Shown here piece by piece: positions 17,584 to 27,202 of a stretch of 49,332 nucleotides of DNA; within the stretch, counting starts at the first letter, position 1, and each line of letters begins with the position of its first letter. Location: NCBI GenBank assembly GCA_023428065.1, contig JAEYZI010000054.1, positions 1 to 49,332 on the forward strand. Direction: 5' to 3'. Source of the DNA: Actinomycetes bacterium. Its GTDB lineage: Bacteria > Actinomycetota > Actinomycetes > Actinomycetales > Microbacteriaceae. Under the pieces are notes generated by a model. That model was not told where the DNA came from. It saw nothing but the letters and a program-made list of their open reading frames with translations, and ran no database searches. Position numbers and translations under genes: made by a program.

Positions 17584-18672
17584 GTGATCGCAGCGCCCTT
17601 CAGCATCCCGAGCCCTCCGCCGGAGTGGAAGCAGCTCCACATCCCGCTCGGCGAGTGGCTGCACGGCATCCTCCCGTTCGTGCCCGCGGACTGGGCGATC
17701 CGCATCACGACCTACGCGCTCGTCATCATCGTCGGCATCTTCGCCGCCGTCGTCATCGCCAACCTGCGTCTCACGCGCCGCGGCGCCGAGCCGTGGATCA
17801 TCGTCGACGTCGGTATCTGGGCCGTCGTGCTCGGCATCGTCGGGGCGCGCCTGTACCACGTGCTCACCCACCTCGGCGACTACTTCGGCCCGGGCCACGA
17901 CAACCCGTGGAACCCGTTCCAGCCGGGCAGCATCTGGGCGATCTGGGAGGGCGGCGGCGCGATCTTCGGATCGCTCATCGGCGGGGCGATCGGCGTCGCG
18001 ATCGGCTGCCGTCTCACGGGCCTCCGGTTCTGGAGCGTCGCGGACGCCATCGCTCCCGGCCTCCTCGTCGCCCAGGCCTTCGGCCGACTCGGCAACTGGT
18101 TCAACCAGGAGCTGTTCGGCCTGCCGACCGACCTTCCGTGGGGCCTCGAGATCGACCGCCCGAACCCCGCGATCCCGGTGGGCATCCCCTCGGACGTTCT
18201 CTTCCACCCCACCTTCCTCTACGAGATCCTGTGGAACCTCGCGGGCTTCGCGCTCATCATCCTCGTGACCGAGAAGATCACGCGGGTCTCCGGCTCCCTC
18301 ATCCCCGTCTTCACCCGGAAGAGCTTCTGGCAGTGGGGCAAGGTGCTCGGCCTGTACCTCATCTGGTACGGCGCGGGACGCGCGTGGTTCGAGTCCATCC
18401 GCCTCGACCCGAGCGAGACCTTCCTCGGGATCCGGTCGAACGTCTGGGCCGCTCTCGCCGCGATCGTCGTCGGTCTCGTCATCATCGCCGTGCAGACGCG
18501 CCGGCACCCCGGCATCGAACCGGACGTCTACCTGCCGGGTCGACGTCCTGCGCTCTCGGCTGAGGTACACTCCGAAGACACCTATTCGGATTCGGATGAC
18601 GACGAGCCGGGCGATGGCGCCGCGGAGCTCACCGAAGCTGCCGCCACAAGCGGTTCGACCCGATCAAGCTGA
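17584..18672 (+). CDS. lgt: Prolipoprotein diacylglyceryl transferase
   Basis: A 362-residue polytopic membrane enzyme that transfers diacylglycerol to the lipobox Cys of prolipoproteins. The Lgt signature is AQAFGRLGNWFNQELFG at about residues 172-188. VGARLYHVLTH, EGGGAIFGSLIGG and LFHPTFLYEILWN also fit. The last 35 residues are acidic and Ser-rich (from about SEDTYSDSDDDEPGD) and extend beyond the catalytic core, as in several actinobacterial Lgts. GTG is the only start compatible with the -10 position. Confidence 0.95.
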   Translation: MIAAPFSIPSPPPEWKQLHIPLGEWLHGILPFVPADWAIRITTYALVIIVGIFAAVVIANLRLTRRGAEPWIIVDVGIWAVVLGIVGARLYHVLTHLGDYFGPGHDNPWNPFQPGSIWAIWEGGGAIFGSLIGGAIGVAIGCRLTGLRFWSVADAIAPGLLVAQAFGRLGNWFNQELFGLPTDLPWGLEIDRPNPAIPVGIPSDVLFHPTFLYEILWNLAGFALIILVTEKITRVSGSLIPVFTRKSFWQWGKVLGLYLIWYGAGRAWFESIRLDPSETFLGIRSNVWAALAAIVVGLVIIAVQTRRHPGIEPDVYLPGRRPALSAEVHSEDTYSDSDDDEPGDGAAELTEAAATSGSTRSS

Positions 18673-18784
18673 GTTCCGCGCACCTCGCTGACGAACCCGC
18701 CCCGCCCCGACGGGCAGGCATCCTTCTCCCATCAGTTGGGCCATCGACGTCCCACTTTCCCACTCCAACGTGAGGACGGTAGAC

Positions 18785-21700
18785 ATGTCGTTTGACCGCA
18801 GCACCCCCGCTCCGCCGGGCCGCCGCGACCCCTTCGCGCGCTTCAGCGCGATCCCCGAGGCGCAGGGACTCTACGACCCGCGCTTCGAGAAGGACGCGTG
18901 CGGACTGGCCATGGTCGCGACGCTCCGCGGCACGGCCGGGCACGACATCGTCACGAACGCGCTCGACGCGCTCCGGCACCTCGAGCACCGCGGCGCCGTC
19001 GGCTCGGACGCCGGCACGGGCGACGGGGCGGGCATCATCACCCAGATCCCGGACGCGTTCCTCCGCGCCGTCGCGGGCTTCGACCTCCCGCCGGTCGGCC
19101 AGTACGCGGTCGGCATGGCGTTTCTCCCGCTCGACGACGAGGAGCGCGAGGCCGAGAAGGAGGCCATCGGCCGCATCGCGGTCGACGAGGGCCTGCGCGT
19201 GCTCGGCTGGCGCGAGGTGCCGACCGACCCCGAGCACCTCGGAACCCTCGCGCGCGAGGCCGCACCGGCCTTCGAGCAGCTGTTCGTGGCATCCGAGCGC
19301 AGCGATGCCGCGGGCAAGCCGCTCTCGGGCATCGCCCTCGACCGGCAGACCTTCCGTCTCCGCAAGCGGGCAGAGCGCGAGCTCGGTTCGTACTTCCCGT
19401 CGCTGTCGAGCCGCACCCTCGTCTACAAGGGCATGGTGACCACGCTCCAGCTCGAGCCGTTCTACCCCGACCTCTCGGACGAGCGCTTCGCGACGAAGCT
19501 CGCGCTCGTACATTCGCGCTACTCGACCAACACCTTCCCGTCGTGGCCGCTCGCGCAGCCGTTCCGCATGATCGCCCACAACGGCGAGATCAACACGGTG
19601 CAGGGCAACCGCAACTGGATGCGCGCCCGCCAGAGCCAGCTGCACTCGGAGGACCTCAGCGACCTGCGTCCGCTCTTCCCGATCGTCTCGGAGGGGGCGA
19701 GCGACTCCGCGTCGTTCGACGAGGTCGTGGAGCTCCTGACGCTCGGCGGTCGGAGCCTCCCGCACGCGATCATGATGATGGTGCCCGAGGCGTGGGAGAA
19801 CCAGGTCGACATCGACCCCGTCCGCAAGGGCTTCTACGAGTACCACGCCGCGCTCATGGAGCCGTGGGACGGGCCTGCCGCGCTCGTCTTCACCGACGGC
19901 TCCCTCGTGGGTGCGACGCTCGACCGCAACGGCCTGCGGCCCGGTCGTTTCCTCGTGACCGACGACGGGCTCGTCGTGCTTGCGAGCGAGATCGGCGTGC
20001 TCGACTTCCCGGCCGACCGCATCGTGCGCAAGGGCCGGCTGCGTCCCGGGAAGATGTTCCTCATCGACACGGCCGAGGGCCGCATCATCGAGGACGACGA
20101 GATCAAGACGAGCCTCGCCGCCCAGCAGCCGTACGCGCGCTGGGTGGCCGAGAACCGCATCGAGCTCGCTGAGCTCCCGCCGCGCGAGCACGTCGTGCAC
20201 ACCGCCGCATCCGTCACGCGCCGCCAGCGCACCTTCGGGTACACCGAGGAGGAGGTACGGGTCCTCATCTCGCCCATGGCGCAGACCGGCGTCGAACCGC
20301 TCGGGGCCATGGGATCCGACACGCCGATCGCCGTGCTCTCCGATCGCCCGCGGCTCATCTTCGACTACTTCACGCAGGCGTTCGCGCAGGTGACCAACCC
20401 GCCGCTCGACTCCATCCGCGAAGAGGTCGTGACGTCGATGAAGCTCGGGCTCGGACCCGAGCGCAACCTCCTCGACGCGACGCCCGAGCACGCGCGGCAG
20501 ATCGTGCTCGACTTCCCGGTGATCGACAACGACGAGCTCGCCAAGATCCTGCGTCTCGGTCGCGAGAGCGGTCGCCGCCTCACCCACACCCTCAAGGGCC
20601 TGTACCGCTTCGACGCGGGCGACGACGCGCTCGAGCGTCGGCTCGCGGAGCTGTGCGCCGAGGCCGACGCCGCGATCGAGGCGGGCGCCCAGTTCCTCGT
20701 CCTCTCGGACCGCGACTCCAACAAGGACCTCGCACCCATCCCGTCGCTGCTCATGCTCTCCGCGGTGCATCACCACCTCATCCGCCAGGAGACGCGGATG
20801 CGCGTGGGGCTCATCGTCGAGACGGGCGATGCGCGCGAGGTGCACCACGCCGCGCTCTTGCTCGGCTACGGGGCGTCCGCGATCAACCCGTACCTCGCGA
20901 TGGAGACCGCGGAGCAGCTCGTCGCGACGGGCATGATCCAGGGCATCACCGCCGAGAAGGCCGTGAAGAACCTCATCAAGGGCCTCGGCAAGGGCGTGCT
21001 CAAGATCATGTCCAAGATGGGCATCTCGGTCATCGGCTCGTACGCGGGGGCGCAGGCGTTCGAGGCCGTCGGGCTCAGCCAGGAGTTCGTCGACGAGTAC
21101 TTCACGGGCACGACGACCCTGCTCGGGGGCGTCGGCATCGACGTCATCGCGGCGGAGAACCTCGCCCGGCACACCTCGGCCTATCCCGAGAACGCGGGCG
21201 AGAAGGCCCACGAGCGTCTCGTGACGGGCGGCGAGTACCAGTGGCGCCGCGAGGGGCCGCCGCACCTCTTCACCCCCGAGACGGTGTTCAAGCTCCAGCA
21301 CTCGACGCGCAACCGCCGCTTCGACGTCTTCCGCGAGTACACCAGGTCGGTCGACGACCAGGCCGAGCGCCTCATGACGCTCCGCGGGCTGTTCCGCATC
21401 AAGACGGGGGAGCGGCCGCCCGTGCCGCTCGACGAGGTCGAGCCGGTCTCGTCGATCCTCACGCGCTTCAACACGGGCGCGATGAGCTACGGCTCCATTT
21501 CGCAGGAGGCGCACGAGACCCTCGCGATCGCCATGAACCGCATCGGCGGTCGCTCGAACACGGGCGAGGGTGGCGAGGACGTCGAGCGTCTGCTCGATCC
21601 CGAGCGCCGCAGCCGCATCAAGCAGATCGCCTCGGGACGCTTCGGCGTCACGAGCATGTACCTGACGCACGCGACCGACATCCAGATCAAGATGGCGCAG

Positions 21701-23392
21701 GGCGCCAAGCCCGGCGAGGGCGGTCAGCTGCCGCCGCAGAAGGTCTACCCGTGGATCGCCCGCACCCGTGGCGGCACCCCGGGCGTCGGGCTCATCTCGC
21801 CGCCGCCGCACCACGACATCTACTCGATCGAAGATCTCAAGCAGCTCATCTTCGATGCCAAGCGCGCGAACCCCGAGGCCCGCATCCACGTCAAGCTCGT
21901 GAGCCAGTCGGGCATCGGTGCGGTCGCGGCGGGCGTGACGAAGGCACTCGCCGACGTCGTGCTCGTCTCGGGCCACGACGGCGGGACGGGCGCATCGCCG
22001 CTCAACTCCCTCAAGCACGCCGGCACCCCGTGGGAGATCGGTCTCGCCGAGACCCAGCAGACGCTCATGCTCAACGGGATGCGCGATCGTGTCGTCGTTC
22101 AGGTCGACGGCCAGATGAAGACGGGTCGCGACGTCATCGTCGCGGCGCTCCTCGGTGCCGAGGAGTACGGCTTCGCGACGGCGCCGCTCGTGGTGTCCGG
22201 CTGCATCCTCATGCGCGTCTGCCACCTCGACACGTGCCCCGTCGGCGTCGCGACCCAGAATCCCGAGCTCCGTGCGCGGTTCACGGGCAAGCCCGAGTTC
22301 GTGGAGACGTTCTTCGAGTACCTCGCGCAGGAGGTGCGCGAGTACCTCGCGGAGCTCGGCTTCCGCTCGCTCGACGAGGCGATCGGGCACAGCGAGCTGC
22401 TCGACGTCGACCGCGCGGTGCAGCACTGGAAGGCGGACGGCCTCGACCTCTCGGCCGTGCTGTCCGGCCCCTCGTTCCCCGAGGACGAGCCGCGCATCAA
22501 CCGGCGCGCCCAGGACCACGAGCTCGAGGCGCACTTCGACCAGGAGCTCATCCGGCTCGCCGCCGACGCCCTCGAGCACGGCACGCCCGTCGAGCTCGAG
22601 CTGCCGATCAAGAACACCGAGCGTGCCGTCGGCACGATGCTCGGCCACGAGGTCACGAAGCGCTACGGCGAGCACGGGCTGCCCGAGGGCACCGTGCAGG
22701 TGACCCTGCGCGGGTCCGCCGGACAGTCGCTCGGCGCGTTCATGCCGAACGGCATCACGCTTCGACTCGAAGGCGACTCCAACGACTACGTCGGCAAGGG
22801 ACTCTCCGGCGGACAGATCGTCGTGCGCCCACCGCGCGGCGCCGTCTTCCCGGCGGAGCGCAACGTCATCGCCGGCAACGTCATCGGCTACGGCGCGACC
22901 CGCGGCTCGATCTTCATCCGCGGTGTCGTGGGCGAACGCTTCCTCGTGCGCAACTCGGGTGCGACCGCCGTCGTCGAGGGCGTGGGCGACCACGCGCTCG
23001 AGTACATGACGGGCGGCCTCGCGGTCATCCTCGGCGGCACGGGGCGCAACCTCGGCGCGGGGATGTCCGGCGGCACCGCCTACGTGTACGAGCTGCGCCG
23101 GGAGCGCGTCAACCGCGATTCGCTCGCGAACGGCGAGCTCGAGCTGCTGCCGCTCGAGTCGGCCGACGTCGCGATCGTGACCGATCTGCTCGAGAAGCAC
23201 ATCGCCGAGACGGACTCCGCTCTCGCGAAGCGTCTCCTCGAGAACGCCGAGGAGACGATGTCCAAGTTCGTGAAGGTGCTCCCGCGTGACTACGCGGCGG
23301 TCATCGAGACCCGTCGGCAGGCCGCGGACGAGGGGCTCGATCCCGACGGCGAGGTCGTCTGGAACCGCATCATGGAAGTGACGGGGGGCTGA
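18785..23392 (+). CDS. gltB: Glutamate synthase large subunit
   Basis: A 1535-residue protein. It uses glutamine and 2-oxoglutarate to make two glutamates. The mature enzyme should begin at Cys39 (KDACGLAMVATL), the N-terminal nucleophile of the amidotransferase domain, after a 38-residue propeptide. FMN-domain motifs (NTGEGGEDVERLL, GGTGASPLNSLKHAG) follow. The 3Fe-4S cysteines are in CILMRVCHLDTCPVG, starting near residue 1140, and a C-terminal beta-helix domain ends the protein. I chose the ATG at 18785, which has GAGGAC upstream; a GTG at 18770 is also possible. Confidence 0.97.
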   Translation: MSFDRSTPAPPGRRDPFARFSAIPEAQGLYDPRFEKDACGLAMVATLRGTAGHDIVTNALDALRHLEHRGAVGSDAGTGDGAGIITQIPDAFLRAVAGFDLPPVGQYAVGMAFLPLDDEEREAEKEAIGRIAVDEGLRVLGWREVPTDPEHLGTLAREAAPAFEQLFVASERSDAAGKPLSGIALDRQTFRLRKRAERELGSYFPSLSSRTLVYKGMVTTLQLEPFYPDLSDERFATKLALVHSRYSTNTFPSWPLAQPFRMIAHNGEINTVQGNRNWMRARQSQLHSEDLSDLRPLFPIVSEGASDSASFDEVVELLTLGGRSLPHAIMMMVPEAWENQVDIDPVRKGFYEYHAALMEPWDGPAALVFTDGSLVGATLDRNGLRPGRFLVTDDGLVVLASEIGVLDFPADRIVRKGRLRPGKMFLIDTAEGRIIEDDEIKTSLAAQQPYARWVAENRIELAELPPREHVVHTAASVTRRQRTFGYTEEEVRVLISPMAQTGVEPLGAMGSDTPIAVLSDRPRLIFDYFTQAFAQVTNPPLDSIREEVVTSMKLGLGPERNLLDATPEHARQIVLDFPVIDNDELAKILRLGRESGRRLTHTLKGLYRFDAGDDALERRLAELCAEADAAIEAGAQFLVLSDRDSNKDLAPIPSLLMLSAVHHHLIRQETRMRVGLIVETGDAREVHHAALLLGYGASAINPYLAMETAEQLVATGMIQGITAEKAVKNLIKGLGKGVLKIMSKMGISVIGSYAGAQAFEAVGLSQEFVDEYFTGTTTLLGGVGIDVIAAENLARHTSAYPENAGEKAHERLVTGGEYQWRREGPPHLFTPETVFKLQHSTRNRRFDVFREYTRSVDDQAERLMTLRGLFRIKTGERPPVPLDEVEPVSSILTRFNTGAMSYGSISQEAHETLAIAMNRIGGRSNTGEGGEDVERLLDPERRSRIKQIASGRFGVTSMYLTHATDIQIKMAQGAKPGEGGQLPPQKVYPWIARTRGGTPGVGLISPPPHHDIYSIEDLKQLIFDAKRANPEARIHVKLVSQSGIGAVAAGVTKALADVVLVSGHDGGTGASPLNSLKHAGTPWEIGLAETQQTLMLNGMRDRVVVQVDGQMKTGRDVIVAALLGAEEYGFATAPLVVSGCILMRVCHLDTCPVGVATQNPELRARFTGKPEFVETFFEYLAQEVREYLAELGFRSLDEAIGHSELLDVDRAVQHWKADGLDLSAVLSGPSFPEDEPRINRRAQDHELEAHFDQELIRLAADALEHGTPVELELPIKNTERAVGTMLGHEVTKRYGEHGLPEGTVQVTLRGSAGQSLGAFMPNGITLRLEGDSNDYVGKGLSGGQIVVRPPRGAVFPAERNVIAGNVIGYGATRGSIFIRGVVGERFLVRNSGATAVVEGVGDHALEYMTGGLAVILGGTGRNLGAGMSGGTAYVYELRRERVNRDSLANGELELLPLESADVAIVTDLLEKHIAETDSALAKRLLENAEETMSKFVKVLPRDYAAVIETRRQAADEGLDPDGEVVWNRIMEVTGG

Positions 23393-23394
23393 CC

Positions 23395-24852
23395 ATGGCC
23401 GATCCGAAGGGATTCCTCAAGGTCCAGGAGCGCGAGCTCCCCGCGCGGCGCCCCGTGCCGGTCCGCATCATGGACTGGAAAGAGGTCTACGAGGCCCAGG
23501 ACCCGGCGCAGCTGCGTCGCCAGGCGGGGCGCTGCATGGACTGCGGTGTGCCGTTCTGCCACCAGGGCTGTCCGCTCGGGAACCTCATCCCGGAGTGGAA
23601 CGACCTCACGTGGCGCGGCGAGGGCCGCCAGGCCATCGAGCGCCTGCACGCGACCAACAACTTCCCGGAGTTCACGGGGCGCCTCTGCCCCGCGCCCTGC
23701 GAGTCCTCGTGCGTGCTCGGCATCAACCAGCCGCCCGTCACGATCAAGCAGGTCGAGGTGTCCATCATCGACCAGGCGTTCCAGAACGGCTGGGTGCAGC
23801 CGCACCCGCCCGAGCGCCTCACGGGCAAGACGGTCGCCGTCGTCGGCTCGGGGCCCGCGGGGCTCGCGGCCGCGCAGCAGCTCACCCGCGCCGGTCACAC
23901 GGTCGCCGTGTACGAGCGCGACGACCGCATCGGCGGCCTGCTCCGCTACGGCATCCCGGACTTCAAGATGGAGAAGCGCCAGCTCGAGCAGCGCCTCGCC
24001 CAGATGCAGGCCGAGGGCACGCGCTTCCGCGCCGGCGTCGAGATCGGCGTCGACCTGTCCTGGGGAGAGCTCAAGGAGCGCTACGACGCCGTCATCATCG
24101 CGACGGGGGCGACCGTGCCGCGCGACCTCCCGATCCCGGGTCGCGACCTCCTCGGCGTGCACTTCGCGATGGACTACCTCGTGCAGCAGAACAAGGTCGT
24201 CGCGGGCGACGCGGTGCCCGCGCAGCTCACGGCCCACGGCAAGCACGTCGTCGTCATCGGGGGCGGCGACACCGGCGCCGACTGCATCGGAACGGCCCAC
24301 CGCCAGGGCGCGCTGAGCGTCACGAACCTCGCGATCGGCTACCAGCCGCCCGCCGAGCGTCCCGAGCACCAGCCGTGGCCGATGGTCCCCACGGTGTTCG
24401 AGGTCTCCTCCGCCCACGAGGAGGGCGGCGAGCGCGTGTACCTCGCGTCGACCGTCGAGTTCCTCGGAAACGAGGCGGGCGAGGTGCGCGCTCTGCGTGT
24501 CGCCGAGACCGAGTACGTCGACGGCCGTCGCGTGCCGAAGTCGGGAACCGAGCGCGAGATCCCCGCGGACCTCGTCCTCATCGCGCTGGGCTTCACCGGC
24601 CCCGAGGCCGACCGGATCGACGAGCAGTTGCGCCTTCCGTTCGACGGGAGGGGTAACGTCGCTCGTGACGGCGAGTACGCGACGAGCGAGCCCGGCGTCT
24701 TCGTGGCCGGCGACGCCGGTCGGGGGCAGTCGCTCATCGTGTGGGCGATCGCGGAGGGCCGCGCGGCCGCCGCAGCCGTCGACCGCTACCTCGAGGGTCA
24801 CACAGAACTCCCGGCGCCCGTGCGCCCCACCGACCGAGGCTTCGGTCTCTGA
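23395..24852 (+). CDS. gltD: Glutamate synthase small subunit
   Basis: A 485-residue FAD/NADPH and iron-sulfur subunit that feeds electrons to GltB. N-terminal cluster cysteines lie in CMDCGVPFCHQGCPLGNLIP and RLCPAPCESSCVLGI. The FAD loop is VAVVGSGPAGLAAAQQL near residue 147, and the NADPH loop is VVVIGGGDTGADCIG near 283. It follows gltB after two bases, so the two form one operon. Confidence 0.98.
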   Translation: MADPKGFLKVQERELPARRPVPVRIMDWKEVYEAQDPAQLRRQAGRCMDCGVPFCHQGCPLGNLIPEWNDLTWRGEGRQAIERLHATNNFPEFTGRLCPAPCESSCVLGINQPPVTIKQVEVSIIDQAFQNGWVQPHPPERLTGKTVAVVGSGPAGLAAAQQLTRAGHTVAVYERDDRIGGLLRYGIPDFKMEKRQLEQRLAQMQAEGTRFRAGVEIGVDLSWGELKERYDAVIIATGATVPRDLPIPGRDLLGVHFAMDYLVQQNKVVAGDAVPAQLTAHGKHVVVIGGGDTGADCIGTAHRQGALSVTNLAIGYQPPAERPEHQPWPMVPTVFEVSSAHEEGGERVYLASTVEFLGNEAGEVRALRVAETEYVDGRRVPKSGTEREIPADLVLIALGFTGPEADRIDEQLRLPFDGRGNVARDGEYATSEPGVFVAGDAGRGQSLIVWAIAEGRAAAAAVDRYLEGHTELPAPVRPTDRGFGL

Positions 24853-24903
24853 GCAGCAGCTCCACCGAGCCGCATGCACCACCCCCACACCACTGAAGGA
24901 ACA

Positions 24904-26361
24904 ATGAGACGAGCCAAGATCGTCGCGACGCTGGGACCCGCCACGTCGAGCTATGAGAACCTGCGGGCCATCATCGATGCGGGAGTCAACGTCGCCCGCA
25001 TGAACCTGAGCCACGGCAGCTACGAGGTGCACGAGGAGGTCTACGCCAATGTGCGCCGCGCCGCGGCCGACGCCGATCAGCCGATCGCGGTGCTCGTCGA
25101 CCTCCAGGGCCCCAAGATCCGTCTCGGCAAGTTCGCCGACGGGCCGCACGACCTCGCCGTCGGCGACATCTTCACGATCACGACCGAGGACGTGCTGGGC
25201 ACCAAGGACCTCGTCGGGACGACCTTCAAGGGCCTCCCACAGGACGTGAAGCCGGGCGACTTCCTGCTCATCGACGACGGCAAGGTCAAGGTGCGCGTGC
25301 TCGACACCGACGGTGTGCGCGTGCGCACCGAGGTCGTCGTCGCGGGCCCCGTGTCGAACAACAAGGGCATCAACCTGCCGGGTGTCGCGGTCAACGTGCC
25401 GGCGCTCTCGGAGAAGGACGAGGCGGACCTCCGCTGGGGTCTCGGCCTCGGCGCCGACTACATCGCCCTCTCGTTCGTGCGCGACGCGCGCGACATCACG
25501 CGCGTGCACGAGATCATGGCGGAGGAGGGTCGCAAGATCCCCGTCATCGCGAAGATCGAGAAGCCGCAGGCCGTCGACGCCCTCGAGGAGATCATCGACG
25601 CCTTCGACGGCATCATGGTCGCGCGCGGCGACCTCGCCGTCGAACTGCCCCTCGAGGCGGTTCCCGTCGTCCAGAAGCGCGCCGTCGAGCTGTGTCGTCG
25701 GATGGCGAAGCCCGTCATCGTCGCGACCCAGATGCTCGAGTCCATGACGCACTCGCCCGTCCCGACGCGCGCTGAGGCATCCGATGTCGCGAACGCCGTG
25801 CTCGACGGCGCCGATGCGGTCATGCTCTCGGGCGAGACGAGCGTCGGCGAGTACCCCGTCATCACGGTGCAGACGATGGCCCGCATCATCGAGTCGACCG
25901 AGGAGCACGGTCTCGAGCGCATCGCGCCGCTCGGCACGAAGCCCCGCACCCAGGGCGGGGCCATCACGCTCGCCGCCGCGGAGGTCGCCGACTTCGTCGA
26001 CGCGAAGCTCCTGTGCGTCTTCACCGAGTCGGGCGACTCGGCGCGCCGCATGTCGCGCCTGCGGTTCCGCATCCCCATGAAGGCCTTCACCCCGGAGGAC
26101 GCCATTCGTCGCCGGATGAACCTCACGTGGGGCATCGAGTCCTTCAAGGTCGAGCGCGTGCGCCACACCGACGCGATGTACCAGCAGGTCGACGAGATCC
26201 TCCTCGAGAAGAAGCTCGCGGCGATCGGCGACAAGGTCGTCGTGATCTCGGGATCTCCTCCCGGCATCCCGGGTTCGACGAACGACCTGCGCGTGCACGT
26301 CGTCGGCGACGCGATCAACAAGGTGACCCCGGTCTGGGAGTCGGGCGACCACGCCGACTGA
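24904..26361 (+). CDS. pyk: Pyruvate kinase
   Basis: A 485-residue glycolytic enzyme converting PEP and ADP to pyruvate and ATP. It has RRAKIVATLGPATSSYENL, NLSHGSYEVHEE, VIAKIEKPQAVDAL (catalytic Lys), GIMVARGDLAVELPLE, MLESMTHSPVPTRAEASDVANAV and the C-terminal allosteric domain. It runs opposite in reaction sense to the PEP synthase encoded at 37235, whose promoter looks stress-controlled. GAAGGAAC precedes the ATG. Confidence 0.98.
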   Translation: MRRAKIVATLGPATSSYENLRAIIDAGVNVARMNLSHGSYEVHEEVYANVRRAAADADQPIAVLVDLQGPKIRLGKFADGPHDLAVGDIFTITTEDVLGTKDLVGTTFKGLPQDVKPGDFLLIDDGKVKVRVLDTDGVRVRTEVVVAGPVSNNKGINLPGVAVNVPALSEKDEADLRWGLGLGADYIALSFVRDARDITRVHEIMAEEGRKIPVIAKIEKPQAVDALEEIIDAFDGIMVARGDLAVELPLEAVPVVQKRAVELCRRMAKPVIVATQMLESMTHSPVPTRAEASDVANAVLDGADAVMLSGETSVGEYPVITVQTMARIIESTEEHGLERIAPLGTKPRTQGGAITLAAAEVADFVDAKLLCVFTESGDSARRMSRLRFRIPMKAFTPEDAIRRRMNLTWGIESFKVERVRHTDAMYQQVDEILLEKKLAAIGDKVVVISGSPPGIPGSTNDLRVHVVGDAINKVTPVWESGDHAD

Positions 26362-26373
26362 GCGACCGCACAC

Positions 26374-26404
26374 GATGGCGCCGTTCCCGCGGGACGGCGC
26401 CATC
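26374..26404 (+). terminator. Hairpin terminator after pyk
   Basis: GATGGCGCCGT (26374-26384) pairs perfectly with ACGGCGCCATC (26394-26404): 11 base pairs and a nine-base loop, 12 bases after the pyk stop. There is no T-run, as is common for actinobacterial terminators. It separates the housekeeping block from the accessory cluster. Confidence 0.75.
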
Positions 26405-26432
26405 GGCGTTCGCGGCGTGACATGCTGGACAC

Positions 26433-26756
26433 GTGGGCATCCTGACGTACAACTCGACGCGAACCCTCGAACTCGAGGATCGGCTCCTCGCCCACCTGCG
26501 CGCCGTCATCTTCGCGAAGCTGCGCCGTGGCGAGTCGTTCTCGTTCTCGTGGGAGCAGACGCCCGCGCAGGGGAGCGGCAGGAACTCCGTCTGGATCGGG
26601 CCGGACACGCCGCTCGCCTTCGAGTTCTTCGACCAGCGCGACATCGCGCTCAATCCGGACTGGATCCGGCGTCTCACGCGCGCAGCGAACTCGCCTGCCG
26701 GTCTCGTGCTGCTGCCCGAGGTCGAGGGCGCGGCCGACGCGGCGACTCAGTCCTGA
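26433..26756 (+). CDS. DUF7882-type small protein, paralog 1
   Basis: A 107-residue protein of unknown function. It shares with the genes at 26747 and 28288 the pattern MGxLxY, a DRxLAHxxxVIxAKLRRxESFxF block (residues 15-37), a hydrophobic RxSxWI segment and a WxxxLxxxANSxxGLxxxPE tail. I recall this family from Microbacteriaceae, where it is often mislabelled ATP-dependent DNA ligase; no ligase motif is visible. CATGCT six bases before the GTG suggests a leaderless mRNA. Its 3' end overlaps the convergent paralog by 10 bases. Confidence 0.8.
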   Translation: MGILTYNSTRTLELEDRLLAHLRAVIFAKLRRGESFSFSWEQTPAQGSGRNSVWIGPDTPLAFEFFDQRDIALNPDWIRRLTRAANSPAGLVLLPEVEGAADAATQS

Positions 26757-27064
26757 CGCACGCCCGGGCCGGGCGGCTCGGGCATGATGGTGAGCCCCGC
26801 GGCGGAGTTCGCCGACTTCGCGAGCACCTGGATCCACGCCTGGTTGAGCCGCGGCGGCCTGCTGCCGAAGTACTCGAACGCGATCGGGATGCCGGGGGAG
26901 AGCCAGATCGAGGTGCGGCCGAACGCGCCCCGAGACGCCTCGGTCCAGGTGAACGAGAAGCTCTCGCCGCGACGCAGCTTCGACCAGATCACCGCCTGCA
27001 GGTGTGCGAGCACCCGGTCGTCGAACGAGACCTGGAGCTTCGAGTCGTAGCTGAGCGTACCCAT
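26747..27064 (-). CDS. DUF7882-type small protein, paralog 2
   Basis: A 105-residue protein, convergent with and overlapping paralog 1. It begins GTLSYDSKLQVSFDDRVLAH, keeps WSKLRRGESFSFTW, RTSIWLSPGIPIAFEYFGSR and SANSAAGLTIMPEPPG, and has no signal peptide or membrane helix. The tail-to-tail arrangement suggests a duplication with inversion. A longer upstream extension in frame is rejected because TAGTCT (27072-27077) lies seven bases before this ATG, which makes this the leaderless start. Confidence 0.8.
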   Translation of the reverse strand: MGTLSYDSKLQVSFDDRVLAHLQAVIWSKLRRGESFSFTWTEASRGAFGRTSIWLSPGIPIAFEYFGSRPPRLNQAWIQVLAKSANSAAGLTIMPEPPGPGVRQD

Positions 27065-27071
27065 CACGTGC

Positions 27072-27077
27072 AGACTA
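27072..27077 (-). promoter_or_regulatory. Leaderless-type -10 of DUF7882 paralog 2
   Basis: TAGTCT on the minus strand ends seven bases before the ATG at 27064. Confidence 0.5.
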
Positions 27078-27202
27078 CCGGGGCGGGGGCCGCGACGGGT
27101 CGAGGACGCGGTCGTCACCTCGGGGGCGGCGCATGTTAGCGCCCGCGCGTCGATCTGTCACGGGTTTGCCGCGCCTCCCGGCCCTGAGCCAGGCTGAGTG
27201 TC

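Noticed and set aside
18566..18571. TACACT as a gltB promoter inside lgt
   Set aside because: It would give a leader of more than 200 bases and has no -35 at the right distance; too weak to annotate.
18629..23200. Very long open frame on the minus strand opposite gltB
   Set aside because: It is the GC-rich shadow of gltB, which has every expected motif; the antisense translation is Arg/Asp/Glu/Val-rich with no domain.
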